Under the pieces are notes generated by a model. That model did no database searches, was not told where the DNA came from, and saw only the letters and a list, made by a program, of their open reading frames with translations. DNA of 51,379 nt, taken from contig JAGVNI010000010.1 in NCBI GenBank assembly GCA_020053355.1, forward strand, positions 1 through 51,379. Direction: 5' to 3'. The DNA is from an archaeon. GTDB lineage: Archaea > Micrarchaeota > Micrarchaeia > Anstonellales > Bilamarchaeaceae. Both the position numbers and the translations under genes were made by a program. This document shows positions 28,101 through 32,674 of this stretch, piece after piece. The stretch's first letter is position 1. Each line of letters begins with the position of its first letter.

Positions 28101-29793
28101 AAGCCTTTTCGGACTCGCATCGTATCTTCAGAGGAGCGGGGCCGCCGAACCGAAGGCCATATTCACCAACAGCGCCAAGACAGGCGTTCTTGACCTGTTC
28201 CCTGTGGGAGGTCCGGAGGACCTCATCAGGCTTAGCGATGCGGCGATGGTCCTATCAGACGCTGCGCAGGACATCGTACGCGCGAAGGAGGGCGGGATGG
28301 TCGAGCCGACGATGCGCCTAATCCTTGAGGACGCCTCCAGGCTGGACTCGGAGAGGAGGGGCGAATACCTCGCAGATGTCGGAGAAAATTTCGCCTGGAG
28401 CGAGGAGCTTGGAAAGCGGATTTCGGAATTCGACAAGAAATCCGGCGCAAGCGCCAGGAAGAAGAGGATGCCGATTCTCGCATATTTGGCAGGACCGGAT
28501 GTTGCCCCGGTTATCGCGGCCCTCGACAATAGCGTCATCAGGAACAGGTTGAGCACAGACACCACATTCAGGGATTTCATCGCGCTTCTTGGCAATATGC
28601 GGAATATCCGGGACACTCCCGAGGAAAAGGCCTGGCTCTCCATCGTCCGCCAGAATGTCGAATACCTTGGAATCGGCAAGGGGGAGCGGGCCAAGAGGGG
28701 GATTGCCGAGGATCCCGACGCATCGAAAATATCGTTTGTGACAGATAGGATGCGGCACCTGAACACCCTTATCGAGTTCTACAGGACCGGGCACATTGCG
28801 CGGGAAACGCTGGGCTCGATTTGCGCAGGCCTCGACGGGAAGATGACGGACAAGGACTTCAACACCGCGGTTGCCAAGGGATACATGAGGCTTGTCCCGC
28901 AGCTTCGGATTCCGGAGGAATGGGTGATGAACAACCTGCACATATTTTCCGAAGCGGTCTCTTTCCGCCAGACTCTGGAGCAGCTGGGGGGATACATAGG
29001 GCCGTTCTGGGAATACACCGGCAAGCCGGAGGCGTTCATCGAGGCTATGGGGGCATTCAACAAGGCATTGCTGGCGCAGGTGCAGGGAAGGTTCGCCGAG
29101 TTCAAGTTCTCGCCTGAATTCCACAGGGAACTGGTGGAGACCGCGAATGCGGCGGGCTTGGATGGCGAAATGCTGTTCAACACATGGAAGAGCGAGAGCG
29201 CGTACAAGGTGTCCGCGGCAGGAAACGAGTATGAAGTCCAAGAGACCGGCAAATTTGACGCGGGATTCTATTCCGGGGTCGTGCGGGGCGATACCGCGTG
29301 CCAGGACCCGCGGAACCACAATCCGGTTGTCGGCGGCGTCTTGGGGTCCATAGTGCAGCCGTGGATGAGGCAGGTCGCGATAGGGCCGCCCGGTTCGAAA
29401 GAGGCGACTTACCGCAGGTTCCTGAACCTCGTCGTCGGCGATGACGGAAAGCCGATACTGCTGCTCCAGCCCGCGTACCAGACTCCGGGTACGCCGGCTG
29501 AGGTGGACCAGGCGGTGGTGGCTGCCCTAAGGAAAAAGTACGAGCCGCTCGGAATCGAGGTCCGGGAGATGAGCGGCGCGATTGGCAAGGTTGGCGATGC
29601 ATATGATGCGAACGGGCGCATCCTCAATCGGGGTTACCGGACATTCACATTCAGGGCGCCGTTTGCATATATGGACAGCAACATGACCGAAATCACGAAC
29701 AATGGGGCGCGCAGGATGCACGGGCTCGTCGTTGGAGAGGTCGGCAAGACAGTATCGTTCCCGCATGGCCAGGTGCTTAGCGTAGCGAGGTGA
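10195..29793 (+). CDS. Giant protein B, 6532 aa, with two kinase-like domains and the conserved giant C-terminal region
   Basis: The ATG at 10195 follows the upstream gene's stop by 4 nt; the in-frame ATG at 10117 would overlap that gene. No signal peptide; the N-terminus is Pro-rich. In order: charged coiled coil (~276-312); helical repeats (~616-699 and ~912-1002); Gly/Ala-rich hydrophobic segments (~2341-2384, 2401-2429, 2457-2476); acidic Ala/Pro linker (~2844-2949); kinase-like domain 1 (~3301-3549: Lys3333, MDRHTRN with Asp3486/His3488/Asn3491, FDMDG at 3511-3515); TTTPAR linker; unknown domain (~3869-4206); second TTTPAR linker; kinase-like domain 2 (~4500-4860: Lys4580, WDRHEVN with Asp4731/Asn4736, IDTD at 4780-4783); unknown regions; the IGM module (~5697-5772); the C-terminal region shared with giant A (~5813-6532). 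DRHxxN loops are typical of PI3/PI4-type and related atypical kinases. Substrate and location unknown. Confidence 0.88.
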   Translation: MPPPKAMEKPEETTRPPVQQPPQMGPMIPQGPAIQTNPGDVARSAQAGLGPAHNQADSILRNAPATPAELSRELQADIAKLQKYVGLQVGGNESAGGHNYEREAGQIGVYLLIADTRISGQHGVPQDLNMAREAIAAFDAYEARLDNAAETHKRVENLGTEDAHHIGADISRSVGSFFFTEPRRSDASVEVAGLYASRPEVFPPNSVETRTLIGSLDRLSDSRIRMSDSDISAAVQGAHEVFDRSVARFEGHMQQQLQAMLMQIQSISAAGKMTEELEKLKEKIKELLEKTEKKSSTKEEEEKAADLESRVQKEAFKILESALEEIGAPKQLIAAIKREGELVNKAARRLLLRLGLNFLSSKDALSDPQSKEQVGKAAEALMGTAKKSAAPEQVRQALTSVSAFIRAAEAKGKAVAQGMARALEERTGLLKKAVEFLEQAEKHETNEAVKKAYADLRGQLTKLLDAMRQKDGLQKTDQQFTRVMGAIAYARSAFEKLLHTPESTDSQKKEKAALGTLFANAIRSAIEDPVSEKTKMLQGLADTFMRSVDPDLKARISGWSDALFRNKKVDEVKTEICSFLSKKAESVLGMIAEPKIKEALGAFLGILKEPKKAGAEDILRASNALALGERFARDVSPKAQKDDKVKDAAAKFFSRAMEALRLGAHDDASFQIDLAKKYVDAPPKEREDAEKLSLRVRSSTLTARAGTTEGGMEQVQRDRVRSDLQRERADLPGLVLRAPKALQGQVTNLIGSIDKVLRRLEDPAESQGVSEDEVKLLSGRIVALKKVMEDMRKVGTAGIGNSLATAYDSALTALAQGDLAGYNMLMLSASELKATQGSDRVSTSFRKAVMDGIGAFNAAKTPEERTAALAKIGKTISQALCAGLDRIAKGQDEETAKKFAAIKARISADDVSAENLNRARQAIGIGDSVGSALRAYRPSRGELIDETKKAVSGILQRALDLLATDGDASAASTQGFIAQKYLQMPPGAHRDEIEALSKRIAINPEAAGDIQTYITVNDKAAMIRKQMEGLPKNSPALAALERIAAELERVKAAIANGQELITKEQVDARVPYVNEMYARGGRIRTLINEEAGKILSAAKERGEEMTPEDAFKLAIYSCAAETERAAEKERVMGLVALSDVVQKGGRNPDKRLVEIVAHSTSAYMVRDIDGGKILLDAASIYQSYPDRRGREEAYAIAQGFDANKLDIRTASFMLGILSEERAGLESAVKDKTLLRNSTAYLDLSLIAARNGDMEGAALFRRMGFSYLRLAGADPANLTKEEREKRAAAMADIEKRMGDYRKNPDIAGGKRLLDIGAEGRAGWEPKPGSITNAAASAALAKKPLREGLGADFEAAESASIDVSSSSQMLAGAAGLNVLSGISATENARRDAGWRAESARLTGLADAARARKDETLAEYYDGEARRTDRTFVTESAGRAKKFLTQGADEAAVADRLEARAAKASAESAAAEKAGDRRNAAALGEEAAKLRGEAQLHRSASADFMLRAEEIRKDLDALDASVRTVNTLGRESGRLALGIAVKTNVALGEGYDVDAMGEPLVRLEADENGEAKAVPASGLTARRGQELSAQAEDASKAGRGAVLEQQNIMRTRNAGLANAKAQLHDFNISKAGELIGKMLSGLPKARWVEIIQTYTGLAASDEEKANPDLFLRRVFSGNADKSLPAASMEGLKKLYFGLANMTGAKLTFTDEKGDTKTAFDPEENEKAYRAASGLWWSENFGGASAFTRSARLSMQSGAFIAGVYVDARALREDIARSSGPKGSGFVVGSHGPHGMGFIDTGDYNLLKQMIAHMPESEQAELLADLERCGNESSGQLARELLFGRMGLYGRSLAQTIIDGGLIYYDEKSLVASAVDARAKAARGDISQAERDLAAVEKKADNDYSQQQMDNQRVSHDYAEFDYIKRSYTEPEKMLPELPEAEGEDDEKAQRGRASVQGVRDELKPSTEAYRKALKKRARENADASGATLKARQAIARSGRMRLNGAAIYGVLSGVEDLDKGLSARLQAASGLEGAERDAMLGEIWEDVVKNKPALLMMAVGGAKRDSSFTPDEIAQLTAIAGSNLVRTQNRDWDLNVAPEAKKRMEKERKFRMDRLATRDKEERRKLGEMADDARVSSIGMSEHGYGFTEDPVRVAAVIKHDHEDNQRDWNMIFSRSVEDKYTTERPGEAGYRAETKEFAESLANQETDLQYLMAGYRRTADNKLEKVDMTPEEYTRVAEAYNQFMILKGNLQTRLASTDAALAWGAEKGYIKTVAGRMDGFYQSAQIVTQGTEEERREAIEKRHLAVAESKQKYDRAEPVGRDGIDLNYRTRMYSDDMANVQAGVDVGVAVVKTAGYGVAFAVGGPVAWVAGGAGAVEGAIGAYDYYDSCGGDLSMMTTGETAYLIFQGAMAAGSAVAPFLGEARTAAAGVEGTVEAVAVGRGTLPIGTRLLESGKTGFGYLMILGGAAQSTIGIMDISEADSSQMPTWAKFANAALMGLQGGVQPGLHVLRGRQAARTGLPAIRGRGQQIGEMLLFGTPLDDAHAIRAQYAEGLERAAVNNELGRLGIQDRAAFADYAQARRASSPGEQLDIVVRYEQARSANKDITFKDFTGMNDRFDNARKVKPDLRFEDFALGEVKMNAEELRARSKAAQEAKKSSEEGASIPDLRRQAADLQKKADYLPRERAGEAVDLIRRANAYEKEADRRRVEVEQGLRSEYSSNAITHGSGAQTVYSVGITGVTGYGPKHMKVATELAAVGEQVSSGQMSIDEAAGRLRANLKARGIEIDHKQSVDAVMSLFVGRENRFSSGNTLGKYEDTRMEGRRMQLEVALEVAAQKLPGMEEQVRLAEEPRAAVAEAAPKAAEAGGEGHAVPAQHVIEGAKPGELLRIQPEAEAVPRAMAVGAEEMAGAPEAREAPKLRLVPRPEGEAGAGPAAKEKGPKAPDAETIAKYEHDIEGFTHPEQVAERIAIEREMGQDTEVLRIAEAKLGLRGDISRTEANAILEQWEKAGDARAKIVDRLVSDNQFTEHMDPVQRALFAQARKALGPDAQPSKVMDAYFGLRARREQLPETAEGLAAMDRSHEHAPDSDKLVAGMKSAAKEDYAKALELRAQADGMSGAQREQVLIRAEELEARAGRLSRTNAALTALKEESTGPGRARVLAEFETARRAALHSEAAGRARDRMTPEQVAIEERQAIDAYAKSKGISPEILAEVYENGGTAGRLAVLDAMGMGTPFEAERNQIAAARKRLDAIADTPANAAGRQELSTRIRELENRYNAMVSGLFEMGVMGDLGGRISQLKGFEGAAVKDITFHGGMRGIYRIEFTDGRRLLVKTEDLSPAQFGLRRVRNEGLISSEIHQGGEYKRHYKDPDTGHTISETRRVGFMEDIHDLAGTEQTARLADGSVKQGTVEGVALFRDEVLKPPADPGAGASPEQKRAYDKAMKAYLENPVVREFWKAASTPEGREEIFKAWRAYHEMSRRAGLMDRHTRNTALVLFRDSEGTLHITFQPFDMDGVGARIFTKAGSDRLDLSLFNNDFGQASAGMLAQFAEGMKNAASLMIPENAPSSKLPPGKNVPLSERPPGIDQLYSEFFSPAAEAGAHLPADTADMRARAGRITDEHDGKPMGLGFDATSGEMPRVGELVVQGGRQRQIENAEGRVTHYRDEQARVDEALQGEEGVGARDRFNDRQPGIVRDEIAKKLTAMAEKISQGEAVPHDNPLYPVAERIARDPDFADPAKRRSIAERELTARQPQEEEIEIHVETEAISEPEGTTPLRKVTPQAREDTTTPTRVKLPEAPAAPAREATPIPREERTTPARKVTPPAKEETPAPAAGVREDTTTPARRVSPAQEEAAAQPKAEAMEETPRDRISGQQARFKTVEMERVEVAGSIAEWIAGGGTKEVPWLQVAWLREQSPETFEAIRKEVVAKVTESKGARVGANADQMMNVFLNNLDFLYRPAMEISPAVTGERYSINGAPEEVGLGRQVLLRGENETLLAQGIERGKGAASGFSSLINVMLEGSIRFGQVGGLVAGDTATFSGGHGPFYVVVERGTLDPAFGGPIGENKHIAYIVPNEQYKTQLAGALSEAVDKGFMTHEEAVAALSKVVTYKEFIDAPKGAFDEPGGVFTAGREKAANDLLGDSTAARKLAGRFDGLVAPFERDSLAMSAIETEPGFGGKNSYDIAMELARRRRAAGKPIAEALPLAAAKPKAKAPPLPEPSEQAAPTRREAGPKAAAQEAVKPEAEETTTPARNAPPAPPEAKAPASAPKSKPSAPKPAAPISHEDRTTTTRAPRREPAPAVEVEDVTTPRAAPPEPQKPARAFGTEAELRALASQDQAERVEAVSKFSVLPRAEQFEVMAQMREKGMGSRADELARNVILDYIIKNETGSHAQVGKEFISLDADKRARIIADLRGMQQHDGATYLNELGILAHGEAGDTLKGVYGISRDEAISIYSGAASLSEAREALAKRMGIELAPFEWANMTARDWVSTPYRGFEKPGDDHFFFGMLLTGDLPGHMNDIGEGMFPGQNAHARIVSSNFRNGAVGAYEIGLEITREVPGPGGTKSYVKERKTVFVKRQDLRPDAAGVEYSLVSGIPAPMIHAATARGDMGYTMHDGTVTRYGVLESMGDYHGTMQVGGREYSTRAAAEMSVGDLASISFLQRQLGATSDATIRAGIEKRLKQYSPEQLELHKYVMDMLASPDPAIRAAFWREFGNVLAGSYAVGLWDRHEVNLRVMRLEIQQPLSAKEAAEFMAQGYTIEHDAASGRTTLFRIGGIDTDAAGSYMASESGGGYLFDNMNYRFGHTDLHRLFESLANATGRDVGSLVSEAFGDVSATRDAGGYTTISGNLTGPIGEGVGRFWAQHGKDPKYRAMIEARFRSHEGEPLGMGYPLGQDDIAGIRSPAKQVEYNAAQSGDPFTQIVSEDGRSENRNYEISPGNTLASMNPGILSMFPPGKEMRVFELRPEKTVTLSTETASRIGWLEYRDENGAVIKVVGVVAGDDPAVAELQAGGIRLLKARRDIPPDKFKAARTELPPETFTHGLIRADEGFSDMTGISVSRAGPVPIFQSLMGAGPEYMAQQFVRIGGWILSKEYEVRPPSAAAPGPAVGGRPRGTQPLPAGQPGGGTAKIATPPPAKAPSAPKAVDIPTSQWLRDADLVSDVPPSQKSQQPKAGGTPRLASEPAMDVRSDELIAPSAPSQRGTATMGPRGTDRMAQAPQGAPAPSEPAMQVRSDELFPASRPGSVSVAEPAAAARADGLAETLKLAEPAGLTAFLKRLYNEDANVRKVAVGELAELRLGNRPAAEVIDGIGSRRANKRAFEMGDAVGIKRFEEHDAVLFSGRIAEAVQQRHAAVAVDVGLQATGSEGAAPTARSAGPAVSRPRPTLRVIEGGLSAPKTTEAPKVSEAPAKVAEAGSAQGQVQVFQYGNGLVALRHGNKVIVLDPNYLIGKHGAGTGTAGSKLGNIASPEQLIALLKEHINPADIGGDSFILANTPAGTTVGTDSMVKILAVRRGGQEILTGTPLEQGVEYTARVRDASGKEFDAPLRMEVTRPASPDGRIGATVQPVIYSDSAPPATESVNIVVRKVDLGDPRAAWADRNGLEQAAGSVTGTDAYAVLTAFPGEYAPPAGDRGVEFDPHVGMTGNEFWTTHALMRKPPGSQGAPPAPAQPPAFEIGPRPQDAKQVKGAGNTPMDAIGMQPNDQYIKDNKLKYNGVFESPGAGRFAEFTFNDLEDQPRVRIGIPDDAALAKSGMSRKQYIEHQLAEARGKAAAGEAAAGAPPKKEPASIAPEAASAKRAEAPSARPGDASESMLNEVVEGRMAGHPGKPREEVAREVHDSLSAESAAIMQKCRPDGKNWVRPTEQKEALIYGLARERAHSMGRTEPAAEDFMFGTIAMGKVDAAIKSQGMEHLRPEILQSLEPILTGVAGEQLPKAINDYLAAAAVICERIPASIINGPEHRAAALSLFGLASYLQRSGAAEPKAIFTNSAKTGVLDLFPVGGPEDLIRLSDAAMVLSDAAQDIVRAKEGGMVEPTMRLILEDASRLDSERRGEYLADVGENFAWSEELGKRISEFDKKSGASARKKRMPILAYLAGPDVAPVIAALDNSVIRNRLSTDTTFRDFIALLGNMRNIRDTPEEKAWLSIVRQNVEYLGIGKGERAKRGIAEDPDASKISFVTDRMRHLNTLIEFYRTGHIARETLGSICAGLDGKMTDKDFNTAVAKGYMRLVPQLRIPEEWVMNNLHIFSEAVSFRQTLEQLGGYIGPFWEYTGKPEAFIEAMGAFNKALLAQVQGRFAEFKFSPEFHRELVETANAAGLDGEMLFNTWKSESAYKVSAAGNEYEVQETGKFDAGFYSGVVRGDTACQDPRNHNPVVGGVLGSIVQPWMRQVAIGPPGSKEATYRRFLNLVVGDDGKPILLLQPAYQTPGTPAEVDQAVVAALRKKYEPLGIEVREMSGAIGKVGDAYDANGRILNRGYRTFTFRAPFAYMDSNMTEITNNGARRMHGLVVGEVGKTVSFPHGQVLSVAR
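12040..12290 (+). repeat. Helical repeat unit 1 inside giant B
   Basis: Encodes an RASNALALGE helix followed by an LAKKYVDAPP block and EREDAEKLSLRV. The same order reappears about 900 nt later at 12930-13200 (RARQAIGIGD, IAQKYLQMPP, HRDEIEALSKRI). This indicates a divergent internal duplication with a period of roughly 300 residues, seen at protein level only. Confidence 0.6.
12930..13200 (+). repeat. Helical repeat unit 2 inside giant B
   Basis: The second copy of the unit at 12040-12290. The KKYVDAPP/QKYLQMPP core and the following acidic helix match best. More degenerate copies may exist in the flanking helical region, but none is clear by eye. Confidence 0.6.
21490..21770 (+). repeat. 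TTPxRxVxP linker repeats, block 1, in giant B
   Basis: Four degenerate units follow one another: TTPLRKVTP, TTTPTRVKLP, TTPARKVTPP and TTTPARRVSP. Each is preceded by an acidic pair (E/D) and separated by Ala/Pro-rich spacers. It is a flexible, possibly modifiable Thr-rich tether between kinase-like domain 1 and the next domain. Confidence 0.75.
22930..23150 (+). repeat. TTTPAR linker repeats, block 2, in giant B
   Basis: Three more units of the block-1 repeat (TTTPARNAPP, TTTTRAPRR and VTTPRAAPP), with Pro/Ala/Lys-rich spacers, separate the 3869-4206 domain from the kinase-like domain 2 half. The same tether sequence bounding one domain on both sides suggests a movable cassette. Confidence 0.7.
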
Positions 29794-29798
29794 CGCCG

Positions 29799-30359
29799 AT
29801 GGACAGCGACGAGATTAGGAGACTGTATTATGTACTCGTATCGGATACGAGAGGGGAGAAACGCCTGGATGCGGAACAGAAGCTGTCCGCCGATGGAGGA
29901 AGGGAATGCGCGGTCCTGGCAAAAGCTGGCCGGATAATCAGCCTGGTCGTTTGCGGAAATGATCCCGCTGGAGAGCTCGATAAAGCCATAGGCGAACTCG
30001 GTACGCTTCCGCCGACATTTTTCTGGAGCAAATTCATGGAAATCAGCGGCCAGGTGCTGGTTGCGGCAGGCGCGGAGCCTTCGGGAAAATGGGGCAAACA
30101 GGAATCAGGCGCGATTGTTGAGGCTGGATTGAAGATGTTCGCCCGCACCCAAAGCATGGGCATCCCCATTTCGGAATTCAGCATGCGCCAGGTGAGGCAG
30201 TCCATGGATGGCGGAGGCGGGGTCTTCGGCATGGCAGAGACGATAATCAAGCAGAACGAACAGCTACTGCCTGAGCGGGCAAGGATGCCGAGGTTTCCAA
30301 AGGAGAAAACCCCGGCCAAACCAGAAAATACGCTTAAGGACAGGAGCGGGCAGGGCTGA
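29799..30359 (+). CDS. Giant-associated small protein, copy 2 (unknown function)
   Basis: A 186 aa paralogue of 5029-5565, directly 3' of giant B. The ATG at 29799 is 5 nt past the giant's stop and has a Shine-Dalgarno AGGTGAC at 29788-29794 that overlaps that stop, so translation is probably coupled. An in-frame GTG at 29790 overlapping the stop is the alternative. The conserved block is FFWSKFMEISGQVL; the C-terminal 40 residues are Lys/Pro-rich. No known domain. See copy 1 for the comparison. Confidence 0.8.
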   Translation: MDSDEIRRLYYVLVSDTRGEKRLDAEQKLSADGGRECAVLAKAGRIISLVVCGNDPAGELDKAIGELGTLPPTFFWSKFMEISGQVLVAAGAEPSGKWGKQESGAIVEAGLKMFARTQSMGIPISEFSMRQVRQSMDGGGGVFGMAETIIKQNEQLLPERARMPRFPKEKTPAKPENTLKDRSGQG

Positions 30360-30409
30360 TGCCGCTGCGGAAAATGCCGGAGCCAGGAGCCGTGAGGCGC
30401 CGCATTTCA

Positions 30410-30418
30410 TTTATAAAC
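30410..30418 (+). promoter_or_regulatory. TATA-like box for the gene at 30440
   Basis: TTTATAAAC lies 22-30 nt upstream of the ATG, so the second TraB-like gene has its own promoter, as copy 1 does. Confidence 0.6.
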
Positions 30419-30439
30419 GGTTGTATTTAATATAGTTTT

Positions 30440-31366
30440 ATGAACGTTAATGGCGGGAGGACCGCACTAGCCCTTGCATTCGGCGAGCACCCTGGCGACT
30501 TTTTCGGGGCAAGATGCAGGGCGGACCGGGAGTTCTTCAGGTCAAGGATGACTCCGTTCCTGGAGGAGCAGGTGCTAGGCAATGGAAAGCGCGCGATAAT
30601 GATTCACGAATTCAATGTCGGGTTCAACCTGGCCGGGGCGGACAGGCACGACCGCGCACAGGCGGAGATGGTGGGCAAGCTTGTGGAAAAATCCGAAACG
30701 GACGCGAATGCCATGTTTGCAGCCAGCCTGGATGCCGGACGGCCAGTGACAGGGTACGGCGGCTGGTTCGATTGGGGCCATACGGAATGCATCGCGGAAA
30801 CCAACAGGATGCGCCCCGGAGCGATAAGGAATATCGTGGAGCCCCAGGGGGCGTCCACGGTTTGGCGCCTATGGGACCAGATGTGCGTGGAAGGGGGGAT
30901 TGCCAAAGTAAAATCCTTTGATGAACGGGTTGCCGTGGAAAAGGAGATAATCCGGCATTCAATCGGGATTTGCCTTGAGAGGAGCAGGAGGCTTGCATCC
31001 CTCGTGAAGGCGTTCCGGGCGGCCAATCCAAACCTTGCGATAGCGATAACCAGAGGGTATGCGCACCAGGGCATGGCCGGGGAATTCGACCAATCGGAAT
31101 TCGAGGTAATTTCATCCAGCGGGACCAATGGGGCACCCCATTTCCCGTCAGAAGCAATCATAGAGTCTTTCAGGAGGGAATTGGGGGAGGATGAACTTGC
31201 GAGGTATGCCCGCCTTTCCCTGCGTTTTGACGATTACCTTGCAGCGAACAGAAAGGGCATCCTGAAGGATTCCCGCATGGATGGCGAAGCGCCGATGGAA
31301 CGCGTCTGGGCGCTGCATAAGCGGGCCCGCGCATATGCCTTAAGCGTCGAAACCGCCGGACAATGA
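30440..31366 (+). CDS. TraB/TIKI/EreA-like fold protein, copy 2 (putative hydrolase)
   Basis: A 308 aa paralogue of 7309-8283. It keeps FGEHP (His17), PFLEEQV, the EFNVGF glutamate, WFDWG, RNIVEPQG, ERSRRLASL and RGYAHQGM. All candidate catalytic residues are retained in both copies despite strong divergence elsewhere, which argues for activity rather than decay. No signal peptide; probably cytosolic. Superfamily placement rests on the H...E...H pattern only. It ends 5 nt before the convergent gene's stop. Confidence 0.8.
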   Translation: MNVNGGRTALALAFGEHPGDFFGARCRADREFFRSRMTPFLEEQVLGNGKRAIMIHEFNVGFNLAGADRHDRAQAEMVGKLVEKSETDANAMFAASLDAGRPVTGYGGWFDWGHTECIAETNRMRPGAIRNIVEPQGASTVWRLWDQMCVEGGIAKVKSFDERVAVEKEIIRHSIGICLERSRRLASLVKAFRAANPNLAIAITRGYAHQGMAGEFDQSEFEVISSSGTNGAPHFPSEAIIESFRRELGEDELARYARLSLRFDDYLAANRKGILKDSRMDGEAPMERVWALHKRARAYALSVETAGQ

Positions 31367-31371
31367 ATGAG

Positions 31372-31911
31372 TCAAAGGAGCGATATCGCGCCATCATAGA
31401 AAGCGACTTTGCCAGGGTGCGCACCCGCAGCGGATACTGCGCCATTGATAGCGTCTGCGACAGAGGCCCAGTCCTTGCGGATGGTCGTGTCATGGAGGTT
31501 CGACAACGGAACCCTCGCGGCCATCATCCGCCCGGAGTCGGCCAGGACGAGGTATGTCGTGCTTGCCGTCTCATAAACCGCGATGCCATAGCCCGTCCGG
31601 GGCCTGGCCGGTTTTCCCCGCAGGGATTTCAGGAAATCGATTATCGGGAAGTCGGGCTCCAGGGAGTAATACGTTGCGCCGGACGATTCATCCCGCATCA
31701 TGTGGAGTTCCGGCGGCATGTTGAGCAGTTTTTCGATTCCGGGATTCCACCCCTCTGCAAGGGCGCCCAGGCTTGCGGCGACATCCTTTGCGGCCATTTT
31801 CCGGGCGGGCATTCCGGCAGGCTGCAATTTCGCGCCAAGTGCGGGCTGGAATGGCGTTCGCGGCTGGACAACGGTTATGGTCGGCCCGGATGAGTTCTTT
31901 TTTATCATCAA
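31372..31911 (-). CDS. Opposite-strand small protein, YETxS family member 2 (unknown function)
   Basis: A 179 aa paralogue of 8292-8918: TGYGIAVYETASTTYLVL, an acidic residue plus SGRM, KDWASVADAINGAVSAA, then a short FYDGAISL end. It is convergent with TraB-like copy 2 just as member 1 is with copy 1, so the pair was duplicated together. TATA-like GTTTAAATC (31931-31939) is 20-29 nt upstream of the ATG. Confidence 0.75.
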   Translation of the reverse strand: MMIKKNSSGPTITVVQPRTPFQPALGAKLQPAGMPARKMAAKDVAASLGALAEGWNPGIEKLLNMPPELHMMRDESSGATYYSLEPDFPIIDFLKSLRGKPARPRTGYGIAVYETASTTYLVLADSGRMMAARVPLSNLHDTTIRKDWASVADAINGAVSAAGAHPGKVAFYDGAISLL

Positions 31912-31930
31912 AGTAGTTTCTACGGATAAG

Positions 31931-31939
31931 GATTTAAAC
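31931..31939 (-). promoter_or_regulatory. TATA-like box for the minus gene starting at 31911
   Basis: Minus-strand GTTTAAATC, 20-29 nt upstream of the ATG. Confidence 0.5.
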
Positions 31940-31953
31940 GATGCATTGATGCG

Positions 31954-32502
31954 TCAAATTGACGAGATGAGGCCGTCCTTGACGACTGCGAACTGGAACT
32001 GCCGGCCTTCCCGCTTGAACATGCCCGCCGCCGAGACCGCATCAGAAAGCGATGATTCGAATGAGGACCATGAACCGTTCTCGGCATACACGTTTTCCAC
32101 GCTCTCGCAAACGATGATTTTCCTTGCCGAATCATACAGGATAGCGAAGGTGTTGCTCCCGGACGTGGTGATATGGATGCCGTAATCCGGCAGCCCTTCC
32201 GGAAAAGGCGCGCCGAGCAGGAGGAATCCTGCAAGGGCCATGACGCTTTTGCCAGGCTCTGACGAGAGCGAAGTGGAGGTGGCGCTGACGGAATGCATCG
32301 TTTCCGGGAGATTCAGCTTGCCCTTCAGGCTTTCGGGAACAGGAGCGAGGATTTCGAGGACGGAGATGCATACGTCGCGAGACATGCGCCTGTCCGCGCT
32401 CTGCTCAGCCTTGACCGTGCCTGATTTGAATGCGCCGGATTTTTTCCTTTTTGCCGCCGCATCGGCGATATTGAATACTTTCGCGCCCCTGCTTTCGACC
32501 AT
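31954..32502 (-). CDS. Opposite-strand small protein, YETxS family member 3 (unknown function)
   Basis: A 182 aa protein in the same orientation as its neighbour, 42 nt upstream of it, and of the same family: PDYGIHITTSGSNTFAIL, DSARKIIV, WSSFESSLSDAVSAAG and a C-terminal VKDGLIS strand. The N-terminal 40 residues are Lys/Ser-rich. Two tandem family members here against one at 8292 suggest local duplication. TATA-like AAATAAAAAC (32524-32533) is upstream. Confidence 0.75.
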   Translation of the reverse strand: MVESRGAKVFNIADAAAKRKKSGAFKSGTVKAEQSADRRMSRDVCISVLEILAPVPESLKGKLNLPETMHSVSATSTSLSSEPGKSVMALAGFLLLGAPFPEGLPDYGIHITTSGSNTFAILYDSARKIIVCESVENVYAENGSWSSFESSLSDAVSAAGMFKREGRQFQFAVVKDGLISSI

Positions 32503-32523
32503 TATCAGGATATGTCCGGAACT

Positions 32524-32533
32524 GTTTTTATTT
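32524..32533. promoter_or_regulatory. T/A-rich element between the minus gene 31954-32502 and the rtcA leader
   Basis: Minus strand AAATAAAAAC is 22-31 nt upstream of the ATG at 32502. On the plus strand GTTTTTATTT would place a start near 32554, just ahead of leader peptide 1. It may serve both directions; use in the plus direction is less certain. Confidence 0.4.
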
Positions 32534-32587
32534 CCTTAGGTGTCATGGATAGACGTCTGGATGGCAGGTTTGGCGAAGGTGATGCGG

Positions 32588-32674
32588 ATGATAGAGATTG
32601 ACGGTTCTTATGGCGAAGGAGGTTGGTTTGAACTGCGGTTCAAAACCCGCCCTCACCCCGGGGTGTGTAAATGA
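32588..32674 (+). CDS. rtcA leader mini-ORF 1: repeats the first 12 residues of RtcA
   Basis: A 28-codon ORF beginning MIEIDGSYGEGG, identical to the RtcA N-terminus, then an unrelated 16-residue tail. In codons 2-12 it differs from rtcA at five codons, all synonymous (for example ATT/ATA, TCT/TCC, GGC/GGG). A strong Shine-Dalgarno GGTGAT (32578-32583) precedes the ATG by 4 nt. Its stop TGA overlaps the next ATG (ATGA at 32671). A hairpin starts immediately after the shared part. Possibly a translated leader peptide; a fossil duplication is the alternative. Confidence 0.55.
   Translation: MIEIDGSYGEGGWFELRFKTRPHPGVCK
32625..32647 (+). promoter_or_regulatory. Leader hairpin 1 (after GEGG of mini-ORF 1)
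   Basis: GGTTTGAAC (32625-32633), loop TGCG, then GTTCAAAACC (32638-32647): nine base pairs with one bulged A. It starts 1-2 nt after the codons shared with rtcA. Confidence 0.6.
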
